DNA from: a virus
Reading direction: 5' to 3' (one strand)
Length of the DNA stretch: 34,745 nucleotides
IMG/VR virus record: IMGVR_UViG_3300022200_000178
Location: 1 to 34,745 of that record
In this document: positions 17,105 to 23,346 of the stretch, one piece after another
How positions within the stretch are numbered: the first letter of the stretch is position 1
Layout: every line of letters begins with the position of its first letter
Position numbers and translations under genes: made by a program
Notes under the pieces: generated by a model
Told to the model about the DNA's origin: nothing
Database searches by the model: none
The model's input: the letters and a program-made list of their open reading frames with translations, nothing else

Positions 17105-18654
17105 GCGTTTATTTCTTGTTTATACAAATCGACTATCTTGTTGTGGTTACTGATGTTCGACCGCAACATTTTGTATAGACGCGCTTCTACTTCACTACCG
17201 CGAATGTGCACGATGGTCATTGGGTTGTGTTGCCCCGGCCTGTCGATACGTGCGTTGGCTTGTAGATAAGTTTCTACGCTAGTTACAGGGGCATACCAAA
17301 TTACTGTATTGGCTGCCGTTAGAGTCAAACCGTGGGAAGCGGCTTGAGGTTGGATAATTAAAACATGGGGGTTGGGGGTGGTTTGAAACTGGTCAATTAT
17401 TTCACTGCGCTTATTAACAGATACTTTCCCAGATATAACAGCACAGCTTATTTTGTTCTTATTAAGAAATTCTTCAAGCAATTCAATAGTATGCGTGAAT
17501 GGCACAAAGACTAGCACCTTATGACTAGCTTCTTCTATTACTTCCAGAACTACTTGCAAACGGTTCTTTACGTCAAACTCAATAACTTCTCTATCGTCCG
17601 TATAGACCGCACCCCCTGATATTTGAAGTAGCTTATTTATGTTTGTTGCGGCATTTACCGAGCTTACTTGTTCGCCGTCAGCTTCTATAACCATTTGTTT
17701 TTTAAGAACTTGGTAGTATTTTTCTTGCTGCTTGGTTAGAGGAGCGTCTCGTTCTACGTGGGTTACTGCGGGCAGGTCTAAGCATTGGCCTTTTTCAAAG
17801 CGGATTGCGGGCTGCAATACTTGGTGCACTATCTTGTCGGCGTTAATACTAGGCTTCCAAGTGTACTGAGTAATCTTATACATCACCTTGTCACGGAACT
17901 GCCCGAAATAACGTGGCACGTTTGCAGGGTTAACTAGCCGAGCCAACCCGAAGGCATCTACTGGTGACTGCGCAGCGGGTGTACCAGTTAACATCCACAA
18001 CCAGTCGATGCCATCGGCAAGACGCTTAAGCACTTTCCAACGGTTTGTCTGTACGTTCTTATACGCATTGGCTTCGTCCACCACAATCAGGTCAAAGCCC
18101 GCTTTGCTAATCTCTTCTTGTATCACCGCGACACCATCAAAGTTAATGATGACAAAATCAGAATTGGCAGCGAGTATCTTGCGGCGTTGCTCTGCTGTAC
18201 CGTGCGCTACCGAACAACTGCGGTGCATGGCGAAGGTAAATAGGTCTTGTTGCCAAGCGGATTTCATAATAGACAGGGGGCAAATCACTAGCACCCTACG
18301 TATAAGCCCTAGCTTCATCAAATAATCAGCCGCCCAAATAACAGAGGCGGTTTTACCTGTACCCTGTTCGTTAAAACAAAAGGCTTTACGGCGCACGCTT
18401 AAGAAAGAAGCTGTCTCTCTTTGATGGTCAAACGGCTTATGCTTACCTGTCCATTCATAATCCCTCTGTATGGGAGACGGCAATTTCACGCCTAGACTAG
18501 CAAGTGCTTCGGCTTCGTGCTGTTCCCACTTAACGGATAGCTCATAAAAACCATCATCGTCTTTTTTGATTATGCGGTAGTCTTCTACTTTCTCAGTGAC
18601 TAAGTGCGGTCGCTTTGTGCGCAGCAGCACGTATTTGTTTTCTATTATCTTCAT
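17101..18654 (-). CDS. SNF2-family DEAD/DEAH-like helicase
   Basis: This gene encodes 517 residues with the ordered superfamily 2 motifs. Walker A is in NEQGTGKTASVIWAAD (K101). Motif II is VVDEANAYKN. Motif III is LTGTPA. Near the C-terminus is SHGLTLTAANTVIWYAP and then QANARIDRPGQ, the arginine-finger motif VI. The short length, without extra domains, matches the SNF2-like helicases common in phage replication modules beside PolA and VRR-NUC genes. It probably remodels protein-DNA complexes or assists the fork. The downstream gap of 54 bases holds a promoter. The gene before it overlaps its start by four bases (ATGA). Confidence 0.9.
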   Translation of the reverse strand: MKIIENKYVLLRTKRPHLVTEKVEDYRIIKKDDDGFYELSVKWEQHEAEALASLGVKLPSPIQRDYEWTGKHKPFDHQRETASFLSVRRKAFCFNEQGTGKTASVIWAADYLMKLGLIRRVLVICPLSIMKSAWQQDLFTFAMHRSCSVAHGTAEQRRKILAANSDFVIINFDGVAVIQEEISKAGFDLIVVDEANAYKNVQTNRWKVLKRLADGIDWLWMLTGTPAAQSPVDAFGLARLVNPANVPRYFGQFRDKVMYKITQYTWKPSINADKIVHQVLQPAIRFEKGQCLDLPAVTHVERDAPLTKQQEKYYQVLKKQMVIEADGEQVSSVNAATNINKLLQISGGAVYTDDREVIEFDVKNRLQVVLEVIEEASHKVLVFVPFTHTIELLEEFLNKNKISCAVISGKVSVNKRSEIIDQFQTTPNPHVLIIQPQAASHGLTLTAANTVIWYAPVTSVETYLQANARIDRPGQHNPMTIVHIRGSEVEARLYKMLRSNISNHNKIVDLYKQEINA

Positions 18655-18950
18655 GCTTTAGATGTCTTCTTGCGCTCACGCTTACTAGTCTCAGATACAA
18701 GGTTGCCTTTGGAATCACGTTTGAAAGAACGGTTACGGCTCGCTGTTTCTACTCTAGTACCGTCAGAGTTTTTGCCGCCCTTATCCATAGCCTTCTTGTG
18801 GGCTACGTCTTTACCGTCACCCTTGCTTACTTTACCGTCTCGCTCGGCTTTGCGTCGAGCCGCGTTGCGCTGGGCGCGTTTCTTCTTTTGTTCTTCGGTG
18901 CCTTGGTAGTTTTCATACTCGGATTTGTAATTTCGTTTACTCTTGGTCAT
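18651..18950 (-). CDS. small highly basic protein
   Basis: This gene encodes 99 residues, about a third Lys or Arg (EEQKKKRAQRNAARRKAERD, SKRERKKTSKA), with almost no hydrophobic core. It is probably disordered or nucleic-acid-binding. It overlaps the SNF2 gene start by four bases (ATGA), indicating translational coupling, and its own start lies inside the gene upstream. No named family. Confidence 0.7.
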   Translation of the reverse strand: MTKSKRNYKSEYENYQGTEEQKKKRAQRNAARRKAERDGKVSKGDGKDVAHKKAMDKGGKNSDGTRVETASRNRSFKRDSKGNLVSETSKRERKKTSKA

Positions 18951-19137
18951 TTGTAAAATCCTTCTTATCTAGATTCTCTAGTGTGTCGTTATAAAGATCA
19001 GTAAAGCCATACGCCCAGTCTCGCAAAATATCTAACTGAATAATCCTGTGTTCCCCCCAAAAATGTTCGTCAATTTTAAAAACACCTTCTTCCTTTCTGT
19101 CGTCGTAGTAAAGCGTTCCAAGTTTTTTCTTAGCCAT
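18937..19137 (-). CDS. small hypothetical protein
   Basis: This gene encodes 66 residues, acidic overall after a basic MAKKK start, with an aromatic-rich centre (EHFWGEHRIIQLDILRDWAYGF). It overlaps the next gene by 14 bases and shares one base with the nuclease gene before it (TAATG-type junction). The tight coupling supports that it is real. Function is unknown. Confidence 0.65.
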   Translation of the reverse strand: MAKKKLGTLYYDDRKEEGVFKIDEHFWGEHRIIQLDILRDWAYGFTDLYNDTLENLDKKDFTNDQE

Positions 19138-19802
19138 TATCTTCTCCTGTTATGTTCACAACTAGTAACCGGACAGTACGCACACAGTGGCCCACTCTTC
19201 GCGTTCCACACATCATGTTCTTCTGCCGCAGCTAAAGATTCTAAGGGTTCTTCAAATGTGGCGTAGTAAGAAGCGTGTAAATCCCTACTGTGTTTTTTTC
19301 TTATAAATTCTTTACTTACTACATAGGCTAGCGCAGATTTTATATGGGTAACTTCGGGGAAATGAGTAAACGTAGCGGCGGCTAACATATCTAACTGCGC
19401 AGTGTCCGCGTACTTGGCATTCTTACCTGTTTTGTAATCTACTAGAAACGCTTTGTCCTCGTTGACTATGAGTAAGTCGGCTATGCCCCTAAACCAAACA
19501 TCTTTAGAAAAGAAGCCAGTAGGTTTGTAGTCTTTACCATCGTACGCAACCCCAAACCTAAGCTCGCAATGCTTTTCACCTTCTATATTATTTAATGCGG
19601 TTACTATAGGAACCATATAGTCAAACTTTTTGGGGATTGGTGTTCCTTCTTTTATAAAATCTTCTGCTGCTTTATGCACAAGATTTCCGTAGACCATAGC
19701 CTCACTGCTTGTGTCTTTAACGTCCTTCGCCACTTTTAAATGGTAGTATTTTTTAGGACATTGCTTAAACGTGCTTATGCTGCTGTAAGACCAAGCTGTC
19801 AT
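19137..19802 (-). CDS. Cas4/RecB-like PD-(D/E)XK nuclease
   Basis: This gene encodes 221 residues. It begins AWSYSSISTFKQCPKKYY, the usual start of RecB/Cas4-type nucleases. H43, D109 (RGIADLL) and the D122-Y-K124 motif (VDYKTG) form the predicted catalytic site. Cys15, Cys207, Cys210 and Cys215 (CAYCPVTSC) reproduce the C...C-x2-C-xn-C pattern that holds a 4Fe-4S cluster in Cas4 and AddB. The phage protein probably processes DNA ends for recombination or replication. No cas1/cas2 or CRISPR array is nearby, so a CRISPR adaptation role is unlikely. It overlaps the staphylococcal-nuclease-like gene upstream by four bases. Confidence 0.88.
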   Translation of the reverse strand: MTAWSYSSISTFKQCPKKYYHLKVAKDVKDTSSEAMVYGNLVHKAAEDFIKEGTPIPKKFDYMVPIVTALNNIEGEKHCELRFGVAYDGKDYKPTGFFSKDVWFRGIADLLIVNEDKAFLVDYKTGKNAKYADTAQLDMLAAATFTHFPEVTHIKSALAYVVSKEFIRKKHSRDLHASYYATFEEPLESLAAAEEHDVWNAKSGPLCAYCPVTSCEHNRRR

Positions 19803-20206
19803 AGTAATCCTCTCTCTTTTAGTGCTTGGTAGTTAGCCTTATGTGCTTCTTGTATTTCTTCTTTGCTTTGCCCCTTGTAGGGTACTGCTAGGCGCTCGGT
19901 TACCAGCGCAACGTTTATCGTTAAGTCCCCGCTGATTTTAATCAGCCCGAGGTACCGCCCGTACTTGTCTTTTTCTTTGGTCGTTATTTTGTAGGTTTCC
20001 CCAACGTGGAGCGTTTCGCTGACAAACTTCTTTGCCAAGAGTCCGGCAGCTTTTTCCTCCGCATCTCTTGTGCGGCACTCTGGAGTATCAACTCCGTAAA
20101 GACGAATGCGCTCGTTACAGCGCCAAGTATCGAAACCAAGATCAATATCCACATCGACTGTATCTCCGTCCACTACGGTAACAATTTTGCAGTTGTACTC
20201 GTACAT
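19799..20206 (-). CDS. staphylococcal-nuclease-fold (thermonuclease-like) protein
   Basis: This gene encodes 135 residues covering one SNase domain. VVDGDT (D13, D15) supplies the calcium/metal loop. RIRLYGVDTPECR supplies Arg35, Asp40 and Glu43. DKYGRYLG supplies the second catalytic Arg84. All key residues of the family are present, so it should cut DNA or RNA. No signal peptide is seen, so it acts in the cytoplasm of the infected cell. Host DNA breakdown is a likely role, by inference. Its ATG overlaps the stop of a 40-residue gene (TAATG). Confidence 0.9.
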   Translation of the reverse strand: MYEYNCKIVTVVDGDTVDVDIDLGFDTWRCNERIRLYGVDTPECRTRDAEEKAAGLLAKKFVSETLHVGETYKITTKEKDKYGRYLGLIKISGDLTINVALVTERLAVPYKGQSKEEIQEAHKANYQALKERGLL

Positions 20207-20328
20207 TACCCTACCTCCACCTCGGCTTCTGGTGCGAAGCCCTTGATGGAAACAATGTCTCTGTTGAGCGCTCTTCGCCCATTAATCCATTCGTCTAACT
20301 GCCGTTTGTTGGCAATAGTTAATTCCAC
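20206..20328 (-). CDS. 40-residue protein, GTG start
   Basis: The GTG at 20326-20328 is preceded by AGGAGG with a nine-base gap. The frame encodes ELTIANKRQLDEWINGRRAL and then an acidic end, and stops with TAA overlapping the ATG of the nuclease gene (TAATG). The strong ribosome binding site, coupling to both neighbours and coding-like composition support it. The LDEWINGRRA segment resembles a short helix hairpin. Function is unknown. Confidence 0.65.
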   Translation of the reverse strand: MELTIANKRQLDEWINGRRALNRDIVSIKGFAPEAEVEVG

Positions 20329-20332
20329 TCTG

Positions 20333-20464
20333 CTATTCCTCCTGTTTAACTTGCTTTTTCCCATCCCGCCTTACCAGTTTATTCTGGTCACGCTTCCTGT
20401 ATCTTAAATGCTTCCACCATTCCAGAGTCTTTACGCCGCCTTTTCTTCCGCTAGAGCTTGCCAT
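20333..20464 (-). CDS. 43-residue basic protein
   Basis: The ATG at 20464 follows AGGAGG by eight bases. The product starts MASSSGRKGGVKTLEWWKHL and ends in Lys/Arg-rich sequence. The GGVKTLEWWKHLR core resembles small basic proteins I recall from several phages, but I know no function. It lies four bases before the next gene in the direction of transcription, whose ribosome binding site overlaps its last codons (CAGGAGGAATAG). Confidence 0.65.
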   Translation of the reverse strand: MASSSGRKGGVKTLEWWKHLRYRKRDQNKLVRRDGKKQVKQEE

Positions 20465-20499
20465 TAGTTATCCTCCTGTTTGATGGGGTTCCGCAGTGT

Positions 20500-20712
20500 C
20501 TAAATCTTGTATTTTTCTATGGCCCAGTTCATAATTCCGTAGGCTTCTATCTTAAGTTCTTCGACTAGCCTTGCCTGTTCCTCAAGCTCGAATAGACACC
20601 GTTCCAGTAGATCGGCAAACTTTGGAGCAATCACTATGTTGTGGTTATCATTAGCGGGGTCATATCCTGCTAGCTCTTTTTCAACCTCTTGTTTCAATTT
20701 TTTATAGCTCAT
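20500..20712 (-). CDS. small helical hypothetical protein
   Basis: This gene encodes 70 residues, mainly charged helix (KKLKQEVEKELAG, FELEEQARLVEELKIEAYG). Its ATG overlaps the stop of the upstream membrane protein by four bases (ATGA). It is probably a small coiled-coil protein. No family is recognised. Confidence 0.65.
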   Translation of the reverse strand: MSYKKLKQEVEKELAGYDPANDNHNIVIAPKFADLLERCLFELEEQARLVEELKIEAYGIMNWAIEKYKI

Positions 20713-20909
20713 TTCACCACCTTCACTTCATAGCCAAGCAGGTCTCCATTAAACTCACTCATCTCACCACCTTCAGTGGATAGGATGGCTATTACTTTAT
20801 CGTGTGCCAAATCATAAATGCTCGGTTCGCCTTCAAACACGAAAGCTATCAAGAGCATGAATGCAATCCATCCAATGAAGCTAAAATCTGACTCGTTGTT
20901 TTCGCTCAT
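20709..20909 (-). CDS. small single-span membrane protein
   Basis: This gene encodes 66 residues from the ATG at 20909, chosen because it is preceded by CAGGAGAGAGGA; a longer in-frame start exists 23 codons upstream. Residues ~10-26 (FIGWIAFMLLIAFVF) form one transmembrane helix. It lies in the same leftward operon as the SleB-type hydrolase (about 310 bases upstream). It could be a holin-like or spanin-like partner, but a single short span is weak evidence. An internal in-frame ATG with its own purine-rich leader (about 20760) could give a shorter product. Confidence 0.6.
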   Translation of the reverse strand: MSENNESDFSFIGWIAFMLLIAFVFEGEPSIYDLAHDKVIAILSTEGGEMSEFNGDLLGYEVKVVK

Positions 20910-20940
20910 TCCTCTCTCCTGTGGTACTCTTACTGTGTAT

Positions 20941-21222
20941 TCAATCATCTCTCTTAAACCTCGGTATAAACGCGCCAAGCATACGCTTTATAGGGTCAGT
21001 AATTGGCTCGACGTTGTATGTAACCGCTGTGTGTTTGTTCTTGTGCGTGTCACTATCGCTGTACCTACTGCTGTAACCTACCGCTGGAATGCTGTATGCG
21101 CGTGGGGGGCACTGGGTTATTTTCCCGCCTTTCGCTAAATACGCTTCAACATCACGCGCAACCCGTTCCTGTAGCGCCTCTCTATCTTCAGGGCGTAAAT
21201 TACTTGTTCTCTTTATCGTCAT
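20941..21222 (-). CDS. hypothetical protein downstream of the lysis hydrolase
   Basis: This gene encodes 93 residues, with a charged helical N-terminus (RPEDREALQERVARDVEAYL) and a Ser/Tyr-rich middle. Its ATG overlaps the stop of the hydrolase gene by one base (TAATG), so the two are translationally coupled. The N-terminal part resembles short regulatory or phage-conserved proteins with a 'KGGKITQCPP' turn. Function is unknown. Confidence 0.65.
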   Translation of the reverse strand: MTIKRTSNLRPEDREALQERVARDVEAYLAKGGKITQCPPRAYSIPAVGYSSRYSDSDTHKNKHTAVTYNVEPITDPIKRMLGAFIPRFKRDD

Positions 21223-21620
21223 TACTGCACACCTGTATAGAAAATATGTGTGTATATCCTAGCCGTTACACGCCCCACGAAGGCCCATTCAGGAAACACT
21301 TTTGTACTATGGTAATGGGTCGCGCCCCCTGTAATATCGGGGATAAACCCACTCAGTTTTGCTATGTACAGCGCGTTAAACCAAGCCTGTTTGTTCTTAG
21401 GATTATCGCTCTTGCCATCACAATAAAAACTAAACTGGCACCGGATTGGGTTGCCGTTCCAGTAGTACCCCTGTTTTACCACGTCACACGCGTTGTCTGG
21501 GTAGCGCGGGTCTTCAATTCTGTTTCGTATTACGTGAGCAACTGCAATCTGCCCAGTGTCCGGCTCACCCCTCGCTTCGAAGTAAACTGCTAGTGCTACG
21601 CACATTAGTGAAGTCAGCAT
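21222..21620 (-). CDS. SleB-family cell-wall hydrolase (endolysin candidate)
   Basis: This gene encodes 132 residues, the length of a single SleB/CwlJ (Hydrolase_2) domain. Diagnostic motifs are AVYFEARGE (catalytic Glu15), AHVIRNRI, CQFSFYCDGKSDN and GATHYHS. The family cleaves peptidoglycan glycan strands, often as a lytic transglycosylase. Here it is the only visible lysis enzyme. The N-terminus is hydrophobic but runs straight into the catalytic motif. A cleavable signal is therefore not present, and release would need a holin or other pore. It sits among early replication genes rather than beside the virion genes, an unusual place for a lysin. Confidence 0.9.
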   Translation of the reverse strand: MLTSLMCVALAVYFEARGEPDTGQIAVAHVIRNRIEDPRYPDNACDVVKQGYYWNGNPIRCQFSFYCDGKSDNPKNKQAWFNALYIAKLSGFIPDITGGATHYHSTKVFPEWAFVGRVTARIYTHIFYTGVQ

Positions 21621-21632
21621 ATAGCTACCCCC

Positions 21633-21830
21633 TTAGTCGTATATATTATGGTTTTCCTCAAACGGCACTATCTTTTCTAACACAATACCGTCCGCCTGAT
21701 ATGCTTCTTCGGAAGTCATAATCTCTATATGGTTCGGCTCTATTTCTACCACGTACATGGTGCGCTTTTGTTCTCTGGCTATAAACTCTGCTTCTTCTAT
21801 AGCCGCCATCGGGTCAGTGAAGTACGACAT
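21633..21830 (-). CDS. small acidic hypothetical protein
   Basis: This gene encodes 65 residues, rich in Glu and Ile (AAIEEAEFIAREQKRTMYVVEIEPNHIEIMTSEEA). The pattern suggests one helix followed by a beta hairpin. Its start overlaps the end of the GNAT-like gene by 17 bases and has a GAGG-type leader. No family is recognised. Confidence 0.65.
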   Translation of the reverse strand: MSYFTDPMAAIEEAEFIAREQKRTMYVVEIEPNHIEIMTSEEAYQADGIVLEKIVPFEENHNIYD

Positions 21831-22329
21831 CTTCCACCTCGTATTCGTAATTAACGGTTTCTTCGTTAGAAGAAAATATACCTGCTCCGTTACTCAAGTG
21901 GAACTTCATAGCGGTATGAGTGTGTGGTGACATAGTTATTACCGCATCTACTTCTGGGTGCATTATGGGTGTTGCTTCTAGTAAGTTACTAATTAGCTTT
22001 CTGCCATGACCTCTTTGGTATGACCATATAGAGTAGGGGCATAGCACCGTACCCAACTCCCCATATATTACTTCCCTTTCTGTAAGTCCTTCTTCAATTT
22101 CAGTAAGTTTACCTGCGGCGATAAACTTTATCTGCTGCTCATATTGGGGTACAAATTTACAGATAATTACGCAAACAACTGCGGCTATCTCTCCCGTCTC
22201 GTCATTTATTTCTGCATACACATGAAACGGGTCTTCAAACCGCACACTGTTGTTTTTAAATAATTTAGCTCGTACGGGGTCGTCGTCAATCAAATACAGA
22301 TGGTCTGCGGCATTACACTTTATCAGCAT
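21814..22329 (-). CDS. GNAT-like acetyltransferase
   Basis: This gene encodes 171 residues. The central SYQRGHGRKLISNLL fits the Q/R-x-x-G-x-G/A acetyl-CoA-binding motif A of the GNAT superfamily. It follows a beta-rich half (EIAAVVCVIICKF) and precedes a MHPEVDAVITMSP strand-turn and MKFHLSNGAGIF, the usual 'residue after motif B' region. The substrate is unknown. Phage GNATs can modify host proteins or small molecules. Its start overlaps the preceding 42-residue gene by 17 bases, with AGGAG upstream. The assignment rests on fold-level motifs only. Confidence 0.6.
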   Translation of the reverse strand: MLIKCNAADHLYLIDDDPVRAKLFKNNSVRFEDPFHVYAEINDETGEIAAVVCVIICKFVPQYEQQIKFIAAGKLTEIEEGLTEREVIYGELGTVLCPYSIWSYQRGHGRKLISNLLEATPIMHPEVDAVITMSPHTHTAMKFHLSNGAGIFSSNEETVNYEYEVEDVVLH

Positions 22330-22441
22330 CTTCGAACTCCTGAAGTATGGCTTCTAGCTTTTCCACCGCTTCGCTTGCACGTTGTAGCATAGCCATAATC
22401 TCTTCGGCATCAGCACCATCTACTTCTATTGTTATTTTCAT
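22313..22441 (-). CDS. 42-residue acidic helical protein
   Basis: The ATG at 22441 overlaps the stop of the DUF3310 gene (ATGA). The product, MKITIEVDGADAEEIMAML followed by a charged helix, has a short beta strand and a long amphipathic helix. It overlaps the GNAT gene by 17 bases. Overlaps on both sides and clean codon pattern support it. Function is unknown. Confidence 0.65.
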   Translation of the reverse strand: MKITIEVDGADAEEIMAMLQRASEAVEKLEAILQEFEDADKV

Positions 22442-22713
22442 TTGACGTTATGTATCTCAATCAGCAGGTCAATACAGTGCTTGGCTTTTTCTAAGTCCGC
22501 TAGCGGTTGGCCTTTCAGCTTCCAGCGAGTAATGTATTTAACCACATTCCCCTCCAACAAAGACAAACCATTTTTCTCTGCGTATTCAGCAGGTTGGATA
22601 GCCATACTTTTATAGTGTGTACCACCTGTTTGTCTTTCTAGCGCGGTTTTTTCGGGAGTTTCGCTATGCCCGTACGCTCCAATGTTTGCGTATATCATCT
22701 TATCTTTCTCCAT
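22438..22713 (-). CDS. DUF3310 family protein
   Basis: This gene encodes 91 residues. RQTGGTHYKSMAIQP, then AEYAEKNGLSLLEGNVVKYI and RWKLKGQPLADLEKAKHCID, are the conserved blocks of the DUF3310 family. That family is common in phages, where it appears alone or fused to nucleotide-metabolism enzymes. The protein is thought to act near nucleotide metabolism, but no activity is established. The N-terminal ~25 residues are poorly conserved in character. It lies in the operon between two very small genes, overlapping each. Confidence 0.85.
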   Translation of the reverse strand: MEKDKMIYANIGAYGHSETPEKTALERQTGGTHYKSMAIQPAEYAEKNGLSLLEGNVVKYITRWKLKGQPLADLEKAKHCIDLLIEIHNVK

Positions 22714-22837
22714 TCTCTTTTTTCTCCTGTTGTGGTTTCTTAAAGATTTTTGCCTCTTTAATTTGTTTAAGTTCGGTTGCTATTTCCAACTGGCGGGCAA
22801 ACAACTTTAACATCGCTCTGATTTCTTCGTTAGTCAT
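22700..22837 (-). CDS. 45-residue helical protein
   Basis: The ATG at 22837 follows AAGGAAA. The product, MTNEEIRAMLKLFARQLEIA and a Lys/Glu-rich tail, is one amphipathic helix with a basic-acidic end. It overlaps the DUF3310 start by 14 bases. It is too small to classify. Confidence 0.6.
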   Translation of the reverse strand: MTNEEIRAMLKLFARQLEIATELKQIKEAKIFKKPQQEKKENGER

Positions 22838-22847
22838 AACCGTTTCC

Positions 22848-23039
22848 TTAAAAGTCAGGTTCTATGTATTGGTCAATCATTTCGCACCATTGTTGGTAGG
22901 TACATCTGCTAAGACAGTCGATGAATATCTCACCTTCACCTTCTGTAAAATAAAAATACCCATCTCCTTTAGCAAGCAACGTATCTGTGCTTGAGTTCTT
23001 CGCCTGTATGTAGGCATTTAAAGAATCAATAGTCGTCAT
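22848..23039 (-). CDS. small hypothetical protein
   Basis: This gene encodes 63 residues with a helical start (TIDSLNAYIQAKN), an acidic beta segment (GYFYFTEGEGEIFIDCL) and a cysteine-containing end (SRCTYQQWCEMIDQY). Its start lies inside the end of the gene before it, overlapping by 14 bases. No family is recognised. Confidence 0.6.
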   Translation of the reverse strand: MTTIDSLNAYIQAKNSSTDTLLAKGDGYFYFTEGEGEIFIDCLSRCTYQQWCEMIDQYIEPDF

Positions 23040-23169
23040 ATATGGAGTCGTCCTGATCTGCTAGATATTCGTCTCGTTCACGCTTGAGTTCGTACGGGTC
23101 TACGTAGTCTTCCTCTAGCGTCGTCAGGTACCGATCAAGGTCTACCATTACTGGGTCTTTGCCGTTCAT
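23026..23169 (-). CDS. 47-residue acidic protein
   Basis: The ATG at 23169 follows CTAGGAGATAAAT, a good ribosome binding site. The product is strongly acidic (VDLDRYLTTLEEDYVDPYEL, then LADQDDSIYDDY). Acidic mini-proteins of this kind in early phage regions can be DNA mimics or inhibitors, but nothing specific supports that here. A long-range inverted repeat lies just upstream. Confidence 0.6.
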   Translation of the reverse strand: MNGKDPVMVDLDRYLTTLEEDYVDPYELKRERDEYLADQDDSIYDDY

Positions 23170-23346
23170 ATTTATCTCCTAGTTAAAAGGCCCGTAGCGT
23201 GGGCTAGCCGGTGTACACAAGATGCGGAGGGGCACACAATGGGCCTTTATTCTCTCTTTGTACACTGCGGGTGTTGCGGCTTTCACGAACCTACCCACCG
23301 CCCGCTGGGGTATGCAGAGAGGAAACACAAAAACCCTCTGCGAAAC
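23170..23346. other. 177-bp gene-free segment with inverted repeats
   Basis: This is the largest gap inside the replication block. Arms AAAGGCCC (23186-23193) and GGGCCTTT (23241-23248) can pair across 47 bases, and GTGTACAC and GGCTAGCC palindromes lie between them. Next to the polymerase stop, GCAGAG and CTCTGC arms form a second hairpin. No gene can be called with confidence. A rightward frame starts with ATG at 23239 behind GGAGG but runs antisense into the polymerase gene. It may be an attenuator, an RNA element or a decayed gene. Confidence 0.5.

Noticed and set aside
19137-19802. Cas4-like protein as sign of a CRISPR-Cas locus
   Set aside because: No cas1, cas2, effector genes or array lie in the window.
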